Shown here: positions 53,933 to 62,248 of the stretch, piece after piece | Layout of the letters: every line of letters starts with the position of its first letter | How positions within the stretch are numbered: position 1 is the stretch's first letter | Assembly: GCA_964644845.1 (NCBI GenBank) | Contig: CAZXXS010000011.1 | Location: forward strand, 1 to 64,000 | Length of the DNA stretch: 64,000 nucleotides | DNA from: Geothermovivens sp964644845 | GTDB lineage: Bacteria > Zhuqueibacterota > Zhuqueibacteria > Oleimicrobiales > Geothermoviventaceae | Reading direction: 5' to 3' | Translations under genes and position numbers: made by a program | Notes under the pieces: generated by a model | Database searches by the model: none | The model's input: the letters and a program-made list of their open reading frames with translations, nothing else | Told to the model about the DNA's origin: nothing

Positions 53933-54660
53933 CTGCTTTCCAGGGCCAGCCATTGGGCTCCAGCGATCCGTTCGAGGAGCTCGCCCCGATTTACGACGCG
54001 GTTTTCCCCGCAGTGGTGCCTAAATACGCCGAAGCCCACGATGTCCTGCTCTCGATGCTGCCGTTCAGCAGCGGCGACGCGGTGCGGATTCTGGAGCTGG
54101 GCTGCGGCACCGGAGAGCTGACGAGGAAGCTGGCGGAACACTTTCCGGCGGCTCACATTTCGGCGCTGGACGTTTCCGCTGCAATGTTGCGCGAAGCAGT
54201 GCGCAAGCTTCGGCCGTTCGAAGAGCGCGTGGACTTGCTCCAGCGCGATCTTCAAGATTCGGCGTGGTGCGATGGCTTTGACGACGTCGACGCGGTGGTG
54301 GCCGCGTACACGCTGGATTACCTCCCGCTTGAAAGCCACGAGCGGCTGATTTCCCAGGCGTTCCAGGTCCTGGCTCCGGGTGGGCGTTTTGTGACGTGCG
54401 AGTTCATTGAACCCGAAGATCCACGTGTGGGGGATGTGTTCCGCAACCTTGAGTACCAGCTAATTTCCCGTCAGGTGGCACAAAAGCGCGTGAGGGAAGA
54501 AGACATCAAGATTCTCGTTGGCCTGGCGGAAAGCGGGCCCAAACACCACGTGGTGCGCATCAACGTGTTGTTGGAGTGGCTAAGGAAGGCCGGATTTGAC
54601 CGGGTGGACACGCCGTGGCGTTTCTTCAATTTCGTTGTGGCAAGTGGCAGGAAGCCGTGA
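53929..54660 (+). CDS. Class I SAM-dependent methyltransferase
   Basis: This 243-residue protein begins at GTG 53929 inside the stop of the previous gene. It has SAM-binding motif I, I-L-E-L-G-C-G-T-G-E-L-T, an acidic motif II (ISALDVSAAML), and the motif LAPGGRFVTCEF. It is of the UbiE/small-molecule type. The substrate is unknown. Coupling to the kinase gene suggests a shared pathway or simple co-transcription. Confidence 0.88.
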   Translation: MTAFQGQPLGSSDPFEELAPIYDAVFPAVVPKYAEAHDVLLSMLPFSSGDAVRILELGCGTGELTRKLAEHFPAAHISALDVSAAMLREAVRKLRPFEERVDLLQRDLQDSAWCDGFDDVDAVVAAYTLDYLPLESHERLISQAFQVLAPGGRFVTCEFIEPEDPRVGDVFRNLEYQLISRQVAQKRVREEDIKILVGLAESGPKHHVVRINVLLEWLRKAGFDRVDTPWRFFNFVVASGRKP

Positions 54661-54989
54661 CGTGCACTGCGAGGACACGTGGCATGGGTGGCAAATGTCG
54701 AAACCTGTTCGCCCCAGCTCGAAACACTGGGCTGGATTTGCACAGACGGGGCTGGTCGCAGGGGCGCAGGGCACCGCCAGCTGGGCTTAAAGGGTGCCGA
54801 CCACGGGACGAATGACACGCCCGAACTGGCACGGAAGTTGGAAAGGCTGAGATGGCGATTCCGCACAACCGTGGTGCGACGCGTAGATAACTCTGGATCG
54901 CGGAACCCAGAGCAACTGGATGCGGGTCGTCATTTCGCGACAGGAACGGTGGTTGGATCTGAGAATTCGCCAAACACGGACGGGCCGGA
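54661..54989. other. Intergenic region, no gene seen
   Basis: These 329 bases show no reliable coding signal, terminator or promoter. Confidence 0.4.
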
Positions 54990-55523
54990 ATGAAAGAATT
55001 GCTCTACTTCGCGTTTTCGGACTTGATGGTTCAGGTCGAGTACAGCAAGGAGGCGAATTCGCTGAAGTATTCTTCCCACCGCGAAATTACCTTCGGCGAG
55101 CGTGTCATCGTGGAGCAGTACATTTTGACGAACATTGCTCTGAAGACTGATTACTACAACAAACGCCCCTCGCTTTTCATTTACATGGGGGTTGACACGA
55201 AACTGGTCAAAGAACTCAACCTCTACCACCTTAAGAACACTTTGAAGGATCTGGTAGGGAAGGAACAGGAAGTTAAGCAGAAAGTGCAGGACCTGATTAA
55301 CTCGAGCATGACGTCTTACTACTTCGAAAAAATCGGCGATCAAGTTCTGCGGCTCCGACGTCTGGTGCGAGAAGAGGGGCAGGAGCAGGAAATTCAGGCC
55401 TGTCTGCGCGAATTGCACGAACTCGTCAAAGCTTACAATCTCTACGCAGACGAAGCGATTTCCCTGGACAAGGTACTTCCGGACGACCTGAAAGGGCAGC
55501 TCTGGAAGCCGAGCTACCGTTGA
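54990..55523 (+). CDS. Conserved-looking hypothetical protein
   Basis: I do not recognise a family for this 177-residue protein. It is rich in Leu, Glu, Lys and Tyr and mostly helical by composition, with a probable coiled coil around residues 75-150. It has no signal peptide, membrane helix or Cys-pair motif. Codon use is like its neighbours, and it overlaps the ORF that contains the next gene, so it looks real. The downstream gene for an outer-membrane-type protein starts 38 bases later and may share its transcript. Confidence 0.65.
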   Translation: MKELLYFAFSDLMVQVEYSKEANSLKYSSHREITFGERVIVEQYILTNIALKTDYYNKRPSLFIYMGVDTKLVKELNLYHLKNTLKDLVGKEQEVKQKVQDLINSSMTSYYFEKIGDQVLRLRRLVREEGQEQEIQACLRELHELVKAYNLYADEAISLDKVLPDDLKGQLWKPSYR

Positions 55524-55561
55524 GGGAGAGGGGATTCTTTCGAAGATTTCGGAGGGAGAGA

Positions 55562-56833
55562 ATGAAGAAAAAGTGGGTTATTTGGGCTGCTGTGGTCCTC
55601 ACAGGCGTGTGGACCTTTTCGGCAAACGCGGGACTTCCATTTTTCTCGCGGGAACAACTCCGCCTTGGTCTGGTCGCCGGAGGCCAACAGATTTACGGCG
55701 ACCAGGGCGTGACCAGTTCGATCGGACCTGGTGTGGACTTGCTTTTCCTGAATCGCGTCAGCTCAAGGTTAGGCATTGCGCTTGGTTTTGGCTACACGGA
55801 ATTGGACAGCAAGAATGCCGCCAACCCAAACGTGTTTGCAGAGCTTCTCACTGCCGACCTGCGTGCCATGTTCTACCCGTTTCACTTTGGAAAACTGGCC
55901 CCGTTTGTTTCCGCTGGTCTGGGAGCGTACAATTTCCAGGTGTTGAACGGGCAGCGCTACTTTGACGGCAGCTTTTTCGGCGGTGCGGGTTTTGAGTTTC
56001 TCGTCAAACCCAGGTTGGGTCTGCTGTTCAACGTCGATTACCGTCTCACCACCGGTGATGCTCTCGACAACGTCACCGATCCCAACGAAACGAAAGACAA
56101 ATACCTCGCTTTTCGCGCGGGCATTACCTGGAAATTGACCGGGCCGCTTGTGGGGTCGAGGGAAACGTTTACACGCGCGCAAATCGTAGAGAATGCCACT
56201 CCTCCCGAGGAATCGGCGGCACCCGAAAGCTTGGCAACAAGCAGTGAGCTGGAGAGGCTTCTGGTGTCCAGCGAGGGCAGACAGGTGTCGCTTGCCGATT
56301 CTGTACGTCTCAAATTGAAAGAACTTGAGCAGAAAGTGCTGAAGCAGGAAGAGACGGTTGAGAAGCTCCACAGGGTCGTTGAGGAGAAACAGGAAGAGGT
56401 GGCCAAACTTGAAGAAGAGCTGGCCAATCTCGGGGTGGGTAATCTTTCGCCTGGGAAAGAAGCGGCATTTCAACAGCGTTACAAAGAGGCACTGCGTCTT
56501 CACCTGAATCATCAAGATGAAGACGCCATTCGCTCTTTCACGACTCTCATTCGCGATTTCCCCAACGACCGAAGGGTAAGCAACTGTTACTACTGGATTG
56601 GCGAGTCCTACTTTGCGCTTGGTGACTACGACCAGGCAGCGACGTACTTCGAGAAAGTGCTGAATTTCAGCGACAGTCCGAAAGTGGACGACGCGTTGTT
56701 GATGCTTGGCCGTACCTACTTGAAGAAGGGCGACGAAAGCCAGGCGCGCTTTTACTTGGAGAAACTCATCAACGAATTTCCGAAGAGCGAGTACGTTTCG
56801 AAAGCAAAGCGTTACCTCCAGAATCTCGGGTAA
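55562..56833 (+). CDS. Outer-membrane beta-barrel, coiled-coil and TPR fusion protein
   Basis: This 423-residue protein starts at ATG 55562 behind GGAGGGAGAG, with a signal peptide cleaved near SANAG. Residues 25-200 show alternating barrel strands (for example LRLGLVAGGQQIYG and FVSAGLGAYNF). A long coiled coil follows (about residues 240-300). The C terminus has three CpoB/YbgF-type TPR units (YYWIGESYFALGDYDQAATYFEKVL). CpoB works with the Tol-Pal envelope machinery. Here the repeats appear fused to a barrel and would lie in the periplasm. Exact role unknown. Confidence 0.82.
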   Translation: MKKKWVIWAAVVLTGVWTFSANAGLPFFSREQLRLGLVAGGQQIYGDQGVTSSIGPGVDLLFLNRVSSRLGIALGFGYTELDSKNAANPNVFAELLTADLRAMFYPFHFGKLAPFVSAGLGAYNFQVLNGQRYFDGSFFGGAGFEFLVKPRLGLLFNVDYRLTTGDALDNVTDPNETKDKYLAFRAGITWKLTGPLVGSRETFTRAQIVENATPPEESAAPESLATSSELERLLVSSEGRQVSLADSVRLKLKELEQKVLKQEETVEKLHRVVEEKQEEVAKLEEELANLGVGNLSPGKEAAFQQRYKEALRLHLNHQDEDAIRSFTTLIRDFPNDRRVSNCYYWIGESYFALGDYDQAATYFEKVLNFSDSPKVDDALLMLGRTYLKKGDESQARFYLEKLINEFPKSEYVSKAKRYLQNLG

Positions 56834-56923
56834 GAATGCGACGCAAGTGAGTTTTTCGCTTGCGCCGTCTCGATGTTTTTGTTACCATCCAATGGGCCAG
56901 TTGGTCCTGTGGAAGCCGAAACA

Positions 56924-56961
56924 GCGGCCCGTTCCTGCCGTGCACGAGTGGAACGGGCCGC
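56924..56961. other. 12-bp hairpin between genes
   Basis: GCGGCCCGTTCC (56924-56935) pairs fully with GGAACGGGCCGC (56950-56961) around a 14-base loop. No T-run follows. It lies in the 191-base gap after the barrel-TPR gene. It may protect the transcript or end it with Rho. Confidence 0.55.
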
Positions 56962-57024
56962 TTGCTGGAAACCGAGGCCGAGCGAGCCGCCAAGTGTCCC
57001 ACCTGAAAGGAGCTCCCTGAGCAG

Positions 57025-59037
57025 ATGAGTAAAGTGCACATTCTCATCGCCGGTCGTGATCCTGCCTCGCTCGAAGTCATCAAGAAGATGCTCAAATTCC
57101 ACAATCGTGCTTACGACGTGGAGTTCGCCACGGACGGCGAAACATGCCTGCAGCGAGCCAAAGAAAAACCCTTCGATTTGATCCTTCTCGACAACGATCT
57201 TCCCGACCGCGACGGTCTGCAACTTCTTGACGAGTTGAAGCAGGCGGGGGTGCGGGCTCCGATCATCCTCATGGTCGAAGACGGCCAGGACGACGTGGCT
57301 TTGGCTGCGATGGATCGGGGTGCTCAAGACTACGTGATGAAGGTGCGCGGCTACCTCACCGCCTTGCCCTTCACGGTGTTGAAGGCCATCGAAACCAGCA
57401 AAGACAATCGGCCGAAAGAACCCGAAGAAGTAGAGTCCAAACCTGCCGCCGTACAATCGGAGGAACAGGACGATCAGCGCCGCACCGGTCCCGAGGGCTA
57501 CTTTGTGCTCGACCGGCGAGGGCGGTTTCTCTCGGCCGACAAGGTTGTGCAAGAAATTCTGGAGTACGCGGAAGCCGAAATCCTCGAGCTCTCCATCGCT
57601 GACGTCCTGAGCCGGGGTGCCGAGGGCCAGTTCTACCGCTGGTTGCGCGGACTCGACGAGGAGCAGGTGCCGCTGCAGATTGGGCTTGTGACACGGCGCG
57701 GTGCCCAAAAGATGGTTGAGCTGCGGCTGACGCCGATCAAGGATGATGCCGGGGAGGTGGCTGGCTACAAAGGACGGATGCGAGATCTGAGTGCCGAAGC
57801 CGCGTCGATGGTGATGGAAGCCCGAGTGGACCAGCACCGACTCATCCTGGAAGTGACGCGGGCCATCGAAGAGACGGCGGGAGAGCCTGTGCCAGCGTTG
57901 CTACAGCGTCTGGCTGAGATTGCTGCCCAGCAGTTTCGCTTCTTGCGGTCCACCGTGGCGCTGCTCGACCAACGACGTCGCGTTTTCGTGAAGCACGCCC
58001 TGGTTGGGTACGATGAGCGCGAGCTGGCCAACAAGGCCATGGAGGTGCCAAAGGAGCTCGTCGACCGAATCTTCCAGCAACGGTTCCGCATCAAGGTGAT
58101 TTACAGTGATCAGGAGTTTGTGGAACATCCGCGCGTGCTCCCCGGTGGAGTCCCCGAACGGCGTACGCAGGTACGGCGGCCACACGGGGCGTGGGACCCC
58201 AAGGACTTGATCCTCGTAGGGCTTACGGACGACCAGGGCCGTACGATCGGCTTTGTGTCCCTTGAACAACCAGCGAACGGGTTTGTGCCGACGCGTGACA
58301 CTTTCTACAACCTGGAGCTGTTCAGCATCCTGGCTTCGTTCGCGGTTGAGGACGCTTTCCGTCGCGAGCATCAGGAGCGTCGGTACCGCAGGATGAAACA
58401 GTTCCTGGCCTCCAGCACGCTCTTTTACTTGGACACGCCGTTCAGCCGCACGTTGAATGACTTCGCCTGGTTGGTTCGCTTCCTCTCCGATTTCAATCTG
58501 GTCGTCGTCGGCATCATTACACGGCAGTCCGAGAGCCTGGAGTTCAAGGCGGTGGCCTGCGAAGACCGCGTCAAAGCGCACCAGTTGATGCGGCTCAAGT
58601 GGAGCTTGGCGGATGTGCAGAGTTTCTTGCGCAAACGTTACCGCGTGAGCGAATCCTACTTGATCGATGAACTGCTGGCACCGGTCAAGCCGCTGAAGTC
58701 CATTTACTACGGAGCCGAGTGGGCCATGCTTGGTGATCAGGAGTGGTCGAAGTGGCATTTGCTCGTGGTGCCCATCCGGACCCGGGAAGGGAAAGTGGTA
58801 GGAGCCGTGCTGTTCGACGATCCACGCAACGGTCGGATTCCTTCGCGCGAAAACGTCCACCTGCTGGAGCTCTTCGCAAACCAGGTGGGGATCGCCGTCG
58901 AGGACCGGTTGCTTCTGCTGCGCCGCACGGGAATTGCCGGGGCCAGCGACCTCCGTGTGCCCGGGAGAAACGCCAGCCCCGGCGTAGACGAAACAGCCAC
59001 GGGACTTCGCCGCCTGGTGGAGAAGTTTCTACGGTAG
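57025..59037 (+). CDS. REC-PAS-GAF-GAF multi-sensor protein without an output domain
   Basis: This 670-residue protein has a receiver domain (phosphoacceptor Asp56 in LLDNDLPDRDG), a charged linker, a PAS-like domain (about residues 150-260) and two GAF-like domains (about 275-450 and 465-645). It lacks a histidine kinase, GGDEF, HD or DNA-binding domain, so how it passes on a signal is unclear. It may bind a partner kinase or a small molecule. The ATG follows AAAGGAG with a long 13-base spacing. Confidence 0.82.
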   Translation: MSKVHILIAGRDPASLEVIKKMLKFHNRAYDVEFATDGETCLQRAKEKPFDLILLDNDLPDRDGLQLLDELKQAGVRAPIILMVEDGQDDVALAAMDRGAQDYVMKVRGYLTALPFTVLKAIETSKDNRPKEPEEVESKPAAVQSEEQDDQRRTGPEGYFVLDRRGRFLSADKVVQEILEYAEAEILELSIADVLSRGAEGQFYRWLRGLDEEQVPLQIGLVTRRGAQKMVELRLTPIKDDAGEVAGYKGRMRDLSAEAASMVMEARVDQHRLILEVTRAIEETAGEPVPALLQRLAEIAAQQFRFLRSTVALLDQRRRVFVKHALVGYDERELANKAMEVPKELVDRIFQQRFRIKVIYSDQEFVEHPRVLPGGVPERRTQVRRPHGAWDPKDLILVGLTDDQGRTIGFVSLEQPANGFVPTRDTFYNLELFSILASFAVEDAFRREHQERRYRRMKQFLASSTLFYLDTPFSRTLNDFAWLVRFLSDFNLVVVGIITRQSESLEFKAVACEDRVKAHQLMRLKWSLADVQSFLRKRYRVSESYLIDELLAPVKPLKSIYYGAEWAMLGDQEWSKWHLLVVPIRTREGKVVGAVLFDDPRNGRIPSRENVHLLELFANQVGIAVEDRLLLLRRTGIAGASDLRVPGRNASPGVDETATGLRRLVEKFLR

Positions 59038-59942
59038 TGGCCCGCCTGAACGTTGTCCTTTTCTGATTTCGAACCCTGTTGGCGTCCGAGGACTCCCACT
59101 TACCCGCGACATTTGCGCGAAACACAGCGGCGGCTTGATCCCTTCTGATGGGGACAGCTTGCACTGAGGTGACAGCCGAGATTGCACGCTGCGTTTCCTG
59201 CCGCGTGTTTGCAGACCAAGGCCGATCTTGGTGGGTAAAGAGGCCGGAAACGGAAGCGTCCCTCCGGTTTGTGCAGGGTGGCCCTCGGAAAGCCGACGAA
59301 CGTCTTACGCCGGTCAGACTTTCACTCGATGGCCGGGTGGCAACTGGAACAGCGCTTTGTTCCTACGGCGTGAGCCTCCAAGCGCTGTTTCTTCCCACTT
59401 CGACAGAACGCTCGCGGCTCCGTGGTCGAACGGATCCACTCCAGCGACTTGACTGCGCTGCAGCCTGGAGAATCCGTCTGAAAGCGGGATGGAAACGATC
59501 CGGACTATCAGGCCGCAGCGGAGGCTTGGTCTTCGTTCTCCGTTGCAGGTAAGTGGGCCACGCAGGTAAAGGCCTGCTGGGCACGGGACCTGTACCTGTG
59601 CCTTTGATCTACAGCGACGTGTTTGGGCCGGAAACGCTCCTGACGTTAGGGTGCACGATCATCTGAGGGGGTGCTGCATCCGGCGGCTTTCTTTTTCAGC
59701 CCAGCTCTGTCCGCCCGCAGCGTTTGCGGTGCAGACGAGTTCAGCTTCCCAAGTACGCTGGGCTCTGTTCTGCCAGTACCCTGCTTGCCCCGGGCGACGT
59801 TCTCCTGGGACTAAAGGGCCGCCGTTTCCACGGGCAGCCGGGTTGCCGTCCCGGAACCAATCCACGTTGCAGTTGTTTGAATAGTGAAAAATCCTTGCGG
59901 TTTCGTACGGGTGTACTTTCTCCACGCGTGGGAGCTCACGGG
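59038..59942. other. Long intergenic region, no gene supported
   Basis: Open frames in these 905 bases (for example 59148-59552) lack ribosome sites and family features. No terminator with a T-run is seen. The ribosome site of the DUF362 gene, GGGAG, is at 59930. Confidence 0.4.
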
Positions 59943-60938
59943 ATGGATCGGCGCGAGTTCTTGAGAATCGTCACCACAGGCCCTTTTCTGATTGGCCTGA
60001 CACCGAAATCCGGAAGCCCAAAGCAAAACCCGCTAAAGAGTCTCACGCCCGATGGGAAATCGCGGGTTGCAGTGGCGCGCGACGCCGACGTTTGGCGCGG
60101 GAAACACCTCGACGAAAAACGCGTAGGGGAGTTGCTTGACAAGGCAATGGTTGCGGCTTTCGGTGTGGCGCGTCCGGAGGAGGCGTGGGAAGGGCTGTTC
60201 AGCAAGAGCGAAACGGTTGGCATCAAGGTCAATTGCCTGGCGGGTCGCCGCATGTCCACATCCCAGGAGCTTGTGTGGGCCATTGCCGAGCGACTCAAGA
60301 AAATCGGTATTCCGGCGCGGCGAATCATCGTCTGGGACCGCCTGAACAAGGACCTTGAGAAAGCGGGGTACAAGCTGAGATTTCACGGATCGGGGGTACG
60401 TGTGTACGGGAACGACCACGCGGGTTACTACCCGCGCCTTTTTGTGGCGGGGGAGGTCGGCAGCCTGGTCTCCAACGTTGCTGTGAAAGAATGCGACGCG
60501 CTCATCGACGTGCCGATTCTGAAAGACCACGGCATTGTTGGCGTAACCATCGCGCTCAAAAACTACTTCGGGGCAATTCACAATCCCAACAAGTACCACA
60601 ACGATGTTGGCGACCCCTACGTGGCCGACGCCAATCTGATTCCTCCGCTGCGAAACAAAACGCGGCTCGTCATTTGCGATGCCCTCGAAGCCCAGTGCGA
60701 CGGCGGTCCGCCTTTCATGCCGCAGTGGGCCTGGCGGTACAACGGTCTGCTTGTGAGCACAGATCCTGTCGCTCTGGACACGGTGGGCTGGAGGATCATC
60801 GAAGAGCGACGGAAAGAGGTCGGTCTGCCGTCGCTAAAGGAGGCAGGCCGGGAACCTACCTACATCGCCACGGCCGCGGATCCGGCCCATCGCCTCGGGC
60901 AGCACGACTGGTCTCGAATCGAAACGGTTGAGATCTGA
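59943..60938 (+). CDS. Tat-exported DUF362 protein
   Basis: This 331-residue protein opens with a twin-arginine-like signal (MDRREFLRIVTTGPFLIGL) and then the DUF362 domain, with VGIKVNCLAGRRMST, the DRLNKDLEKAGY region, DVPILKDHGIVGVTIALKN and STDPVALDTVGWRIIEE. DUF362 proteins often carry ferredoxin domains; this one does not. The start was chosen for the signal and the GGGAG site. It lies one base before the radical SAM gene and forms an operon with the AmmeMemoRadiSam genes, an association I have seen in other bacteria. The activity is unknown. Confidence 0.87.
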   Translation: MDRREFLRIVTTGPFLIGLTPKSGSPKQNPLKSLTPDGKSRVAVARDADVWRGKHLDEKRVGELLDKAMVAAFGVARPEEAWEGLFSKSETVGIKVNCLAGRRMSTSQELVWAIAERLKKIGIPARRIIVWDRLNKDLEKAGYKLRFHGSGVRVYGNDHAGYYPRLFVAGEVGSLVSNVAVKECDALIDVPILKDHGIVGVTIALKNYFGAIHNPNKYHNDVGDPYVADANLIPPLRNKTRLVICDALEAQCDGGPPFMPQWAWRYNGLLVSTDPVALDTVGWRIIEERRKEVGLPSLKEAGREPTYIATAADPAHRLGQHDWSRIETVEI

Positions 60939-60939
60939 A

Positions 60940-62079
60940 ATGAAACCGGAAATGGACTGGTCCAGGCGGGAGTTCCTGGGGAGCTCGTGTGCTCTGTGTG
61001 CGCTGGCGGCCATACCGCCCGTTGCCAGCGGGGGCTGGCTTGGCCCCCCGCGTCGCGTGAAAGATTTGCACCTGGTCGAGGCAAGACACTACGAGAAACT
61101 TCCTAACCGAAAGATTCGCTGCAAGTTGTGCCCCCGTGAGTGCGTGATTGACGACCAGGAACGAGGCTACTGCGGCGTGCGCGAGAACCGCGGAGGAACG
61201 TACTACACCCTTGTGCACTCGCGTCCGGTCACCTACCACGTGGACCCGATCGAGAAGAAACCGCTTTTCCACTTCCTTCCGGGCACGGAGGCCTTTTCGA
61301 TCGCCACGGTTGGTTGCAACGTGGAGTGCAAGTTTTGCCAGAACTGGCAAATTTCCCAGGTTCGTCCGGAGCAGGTTGAGGCGTTCGACATGCCGCCGGA
61401 CTTGGTGGCAGAGTACGCCAAGCAGTCCGGGAGCCCCACAATCGCGTACACCTACACAGAGCCGGTGATTTTTCAGGAGTACGTGTACGATTGCGCTGTG
61501 GCTGGCAAAAAGAAAGGTGTGCGCAGCGTGATGATCAGCAACGGGTTCATTCAGAAAGACCCGATGGACGAGCTGTGCACTGTGCTGGACGCCGTGAAAA
61601 TCGACCTGAAGGCTTTCACGGAGCGTTTTTACAAAGAGCTCGTGGCGGGTGAGCTGAAGCCAGTTCTGGACACCTTGAAACTGCTCGCGAAGCGCGGGAT
61701 GTGGACGGAAATTGTGTACCTGATGATTCCCACTAAAAACGACAGCAGGGACGAGATTCGGGAAATGTGCAAATGGATCGTCGGCGAGTTGGGACCTGAC
61801 GTGCCGATTCACTTCACTCGGTTCTACCCGCAGTACCGGCTGCGAAACCTGCCGCCAACACCGGTCAGCACCCTGCGTGCTGCGCGCGAAATTGCACTTG
61901 AAGAGGGGATCCATTTTGCTTACGTTGGTAACGTACCCGGCGACCCGGGGGAGAACACGTACTGTCCGCACTGCCACACAGTGTTGATCCGGCGTGTGGG
62001 GTTCGAAATTCTCGAGAATAATCTGGTAAACGGGCGTTGCCCAAAGTGCCACGCGGAGATCCCTGGCGTCTGGAGTTGA
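60940..62079 (+). CDS. amrS: AmmeMemoRadiSam system radical SAM enzyme with Tat-like signal
   Basis: This 379-residue radical SAM protein has the cluster motif C126-N-V-E-C130-K-F-C133, an N-terminal C-K-L-C-P-R-E-C block and a C-terminal zinc-ribbon-like C-P-H-C...C-P-K-C. This is the AmrS pattern. The N terminus reads MDWSRREFLGSSC with a following hydrophobic stretch, a Tat-type export signal, although radical SAM enzymes are normally cytosolic. Upstream and downstream genes encode DUF362 and the Memo/AMMECR1 fusion. The substrate of the system is unknown. Confidence 0.92.
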   Translation: MKPEMDWSRREFLGSSCALCALAAIPPVASGGWLGPPRRVKDLHLVEARHYEKLPNRKIRCKLCPRECVIDDQERGYCGVRENRGGTYYTLVHSRPVTYHVDPIEKKPLFHFLPGTEAFSIATVGCNVECKFCQNWQISQVRPEQVEAFDMPPDLVAEYAKQSGSPTIAYTYTEPVIFQEYVYDCAVAGKKKGVRSVMISNGFIQKDPMDELCTVLDAVKIDLKAFTERFYKELVAGELKPVLDTLKLLAKRGMWTEIVYLMIPTKNDSRDEIREMCKWIVGELGPDVPIHFTRFYPQYRLRNLPPTPVSTLRAAREIALEEGIHFAYVGNVPGDPGENTYCPHCHTVLIRRVGFEILENNLVNGRCPKCHAEIPGVWS

Positions 62080-62248
62080 GGTGTCGCGATTCCACGCGCC
62101 GGGCCGGAGAGGGGAAACTGCGACGTTCTGGTACGGGTTTGCAAAGGCGGTGTCTGTTTGATGTCCACAGGTGCGGGTGCGAGCAGGGGTGGGGGAGCTT
62201 CCGCGTGGTTTTTGCAGTGGGAAGCAGGAAAACGAATGAGGCAGCGCG

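Noticed and set aside
59148..59552. Open frame of 134 codons before the DUF362 gene
   Set aside because: The composition resembles chance translation of GC-rich DNA and no ribosome site or motif is seen.
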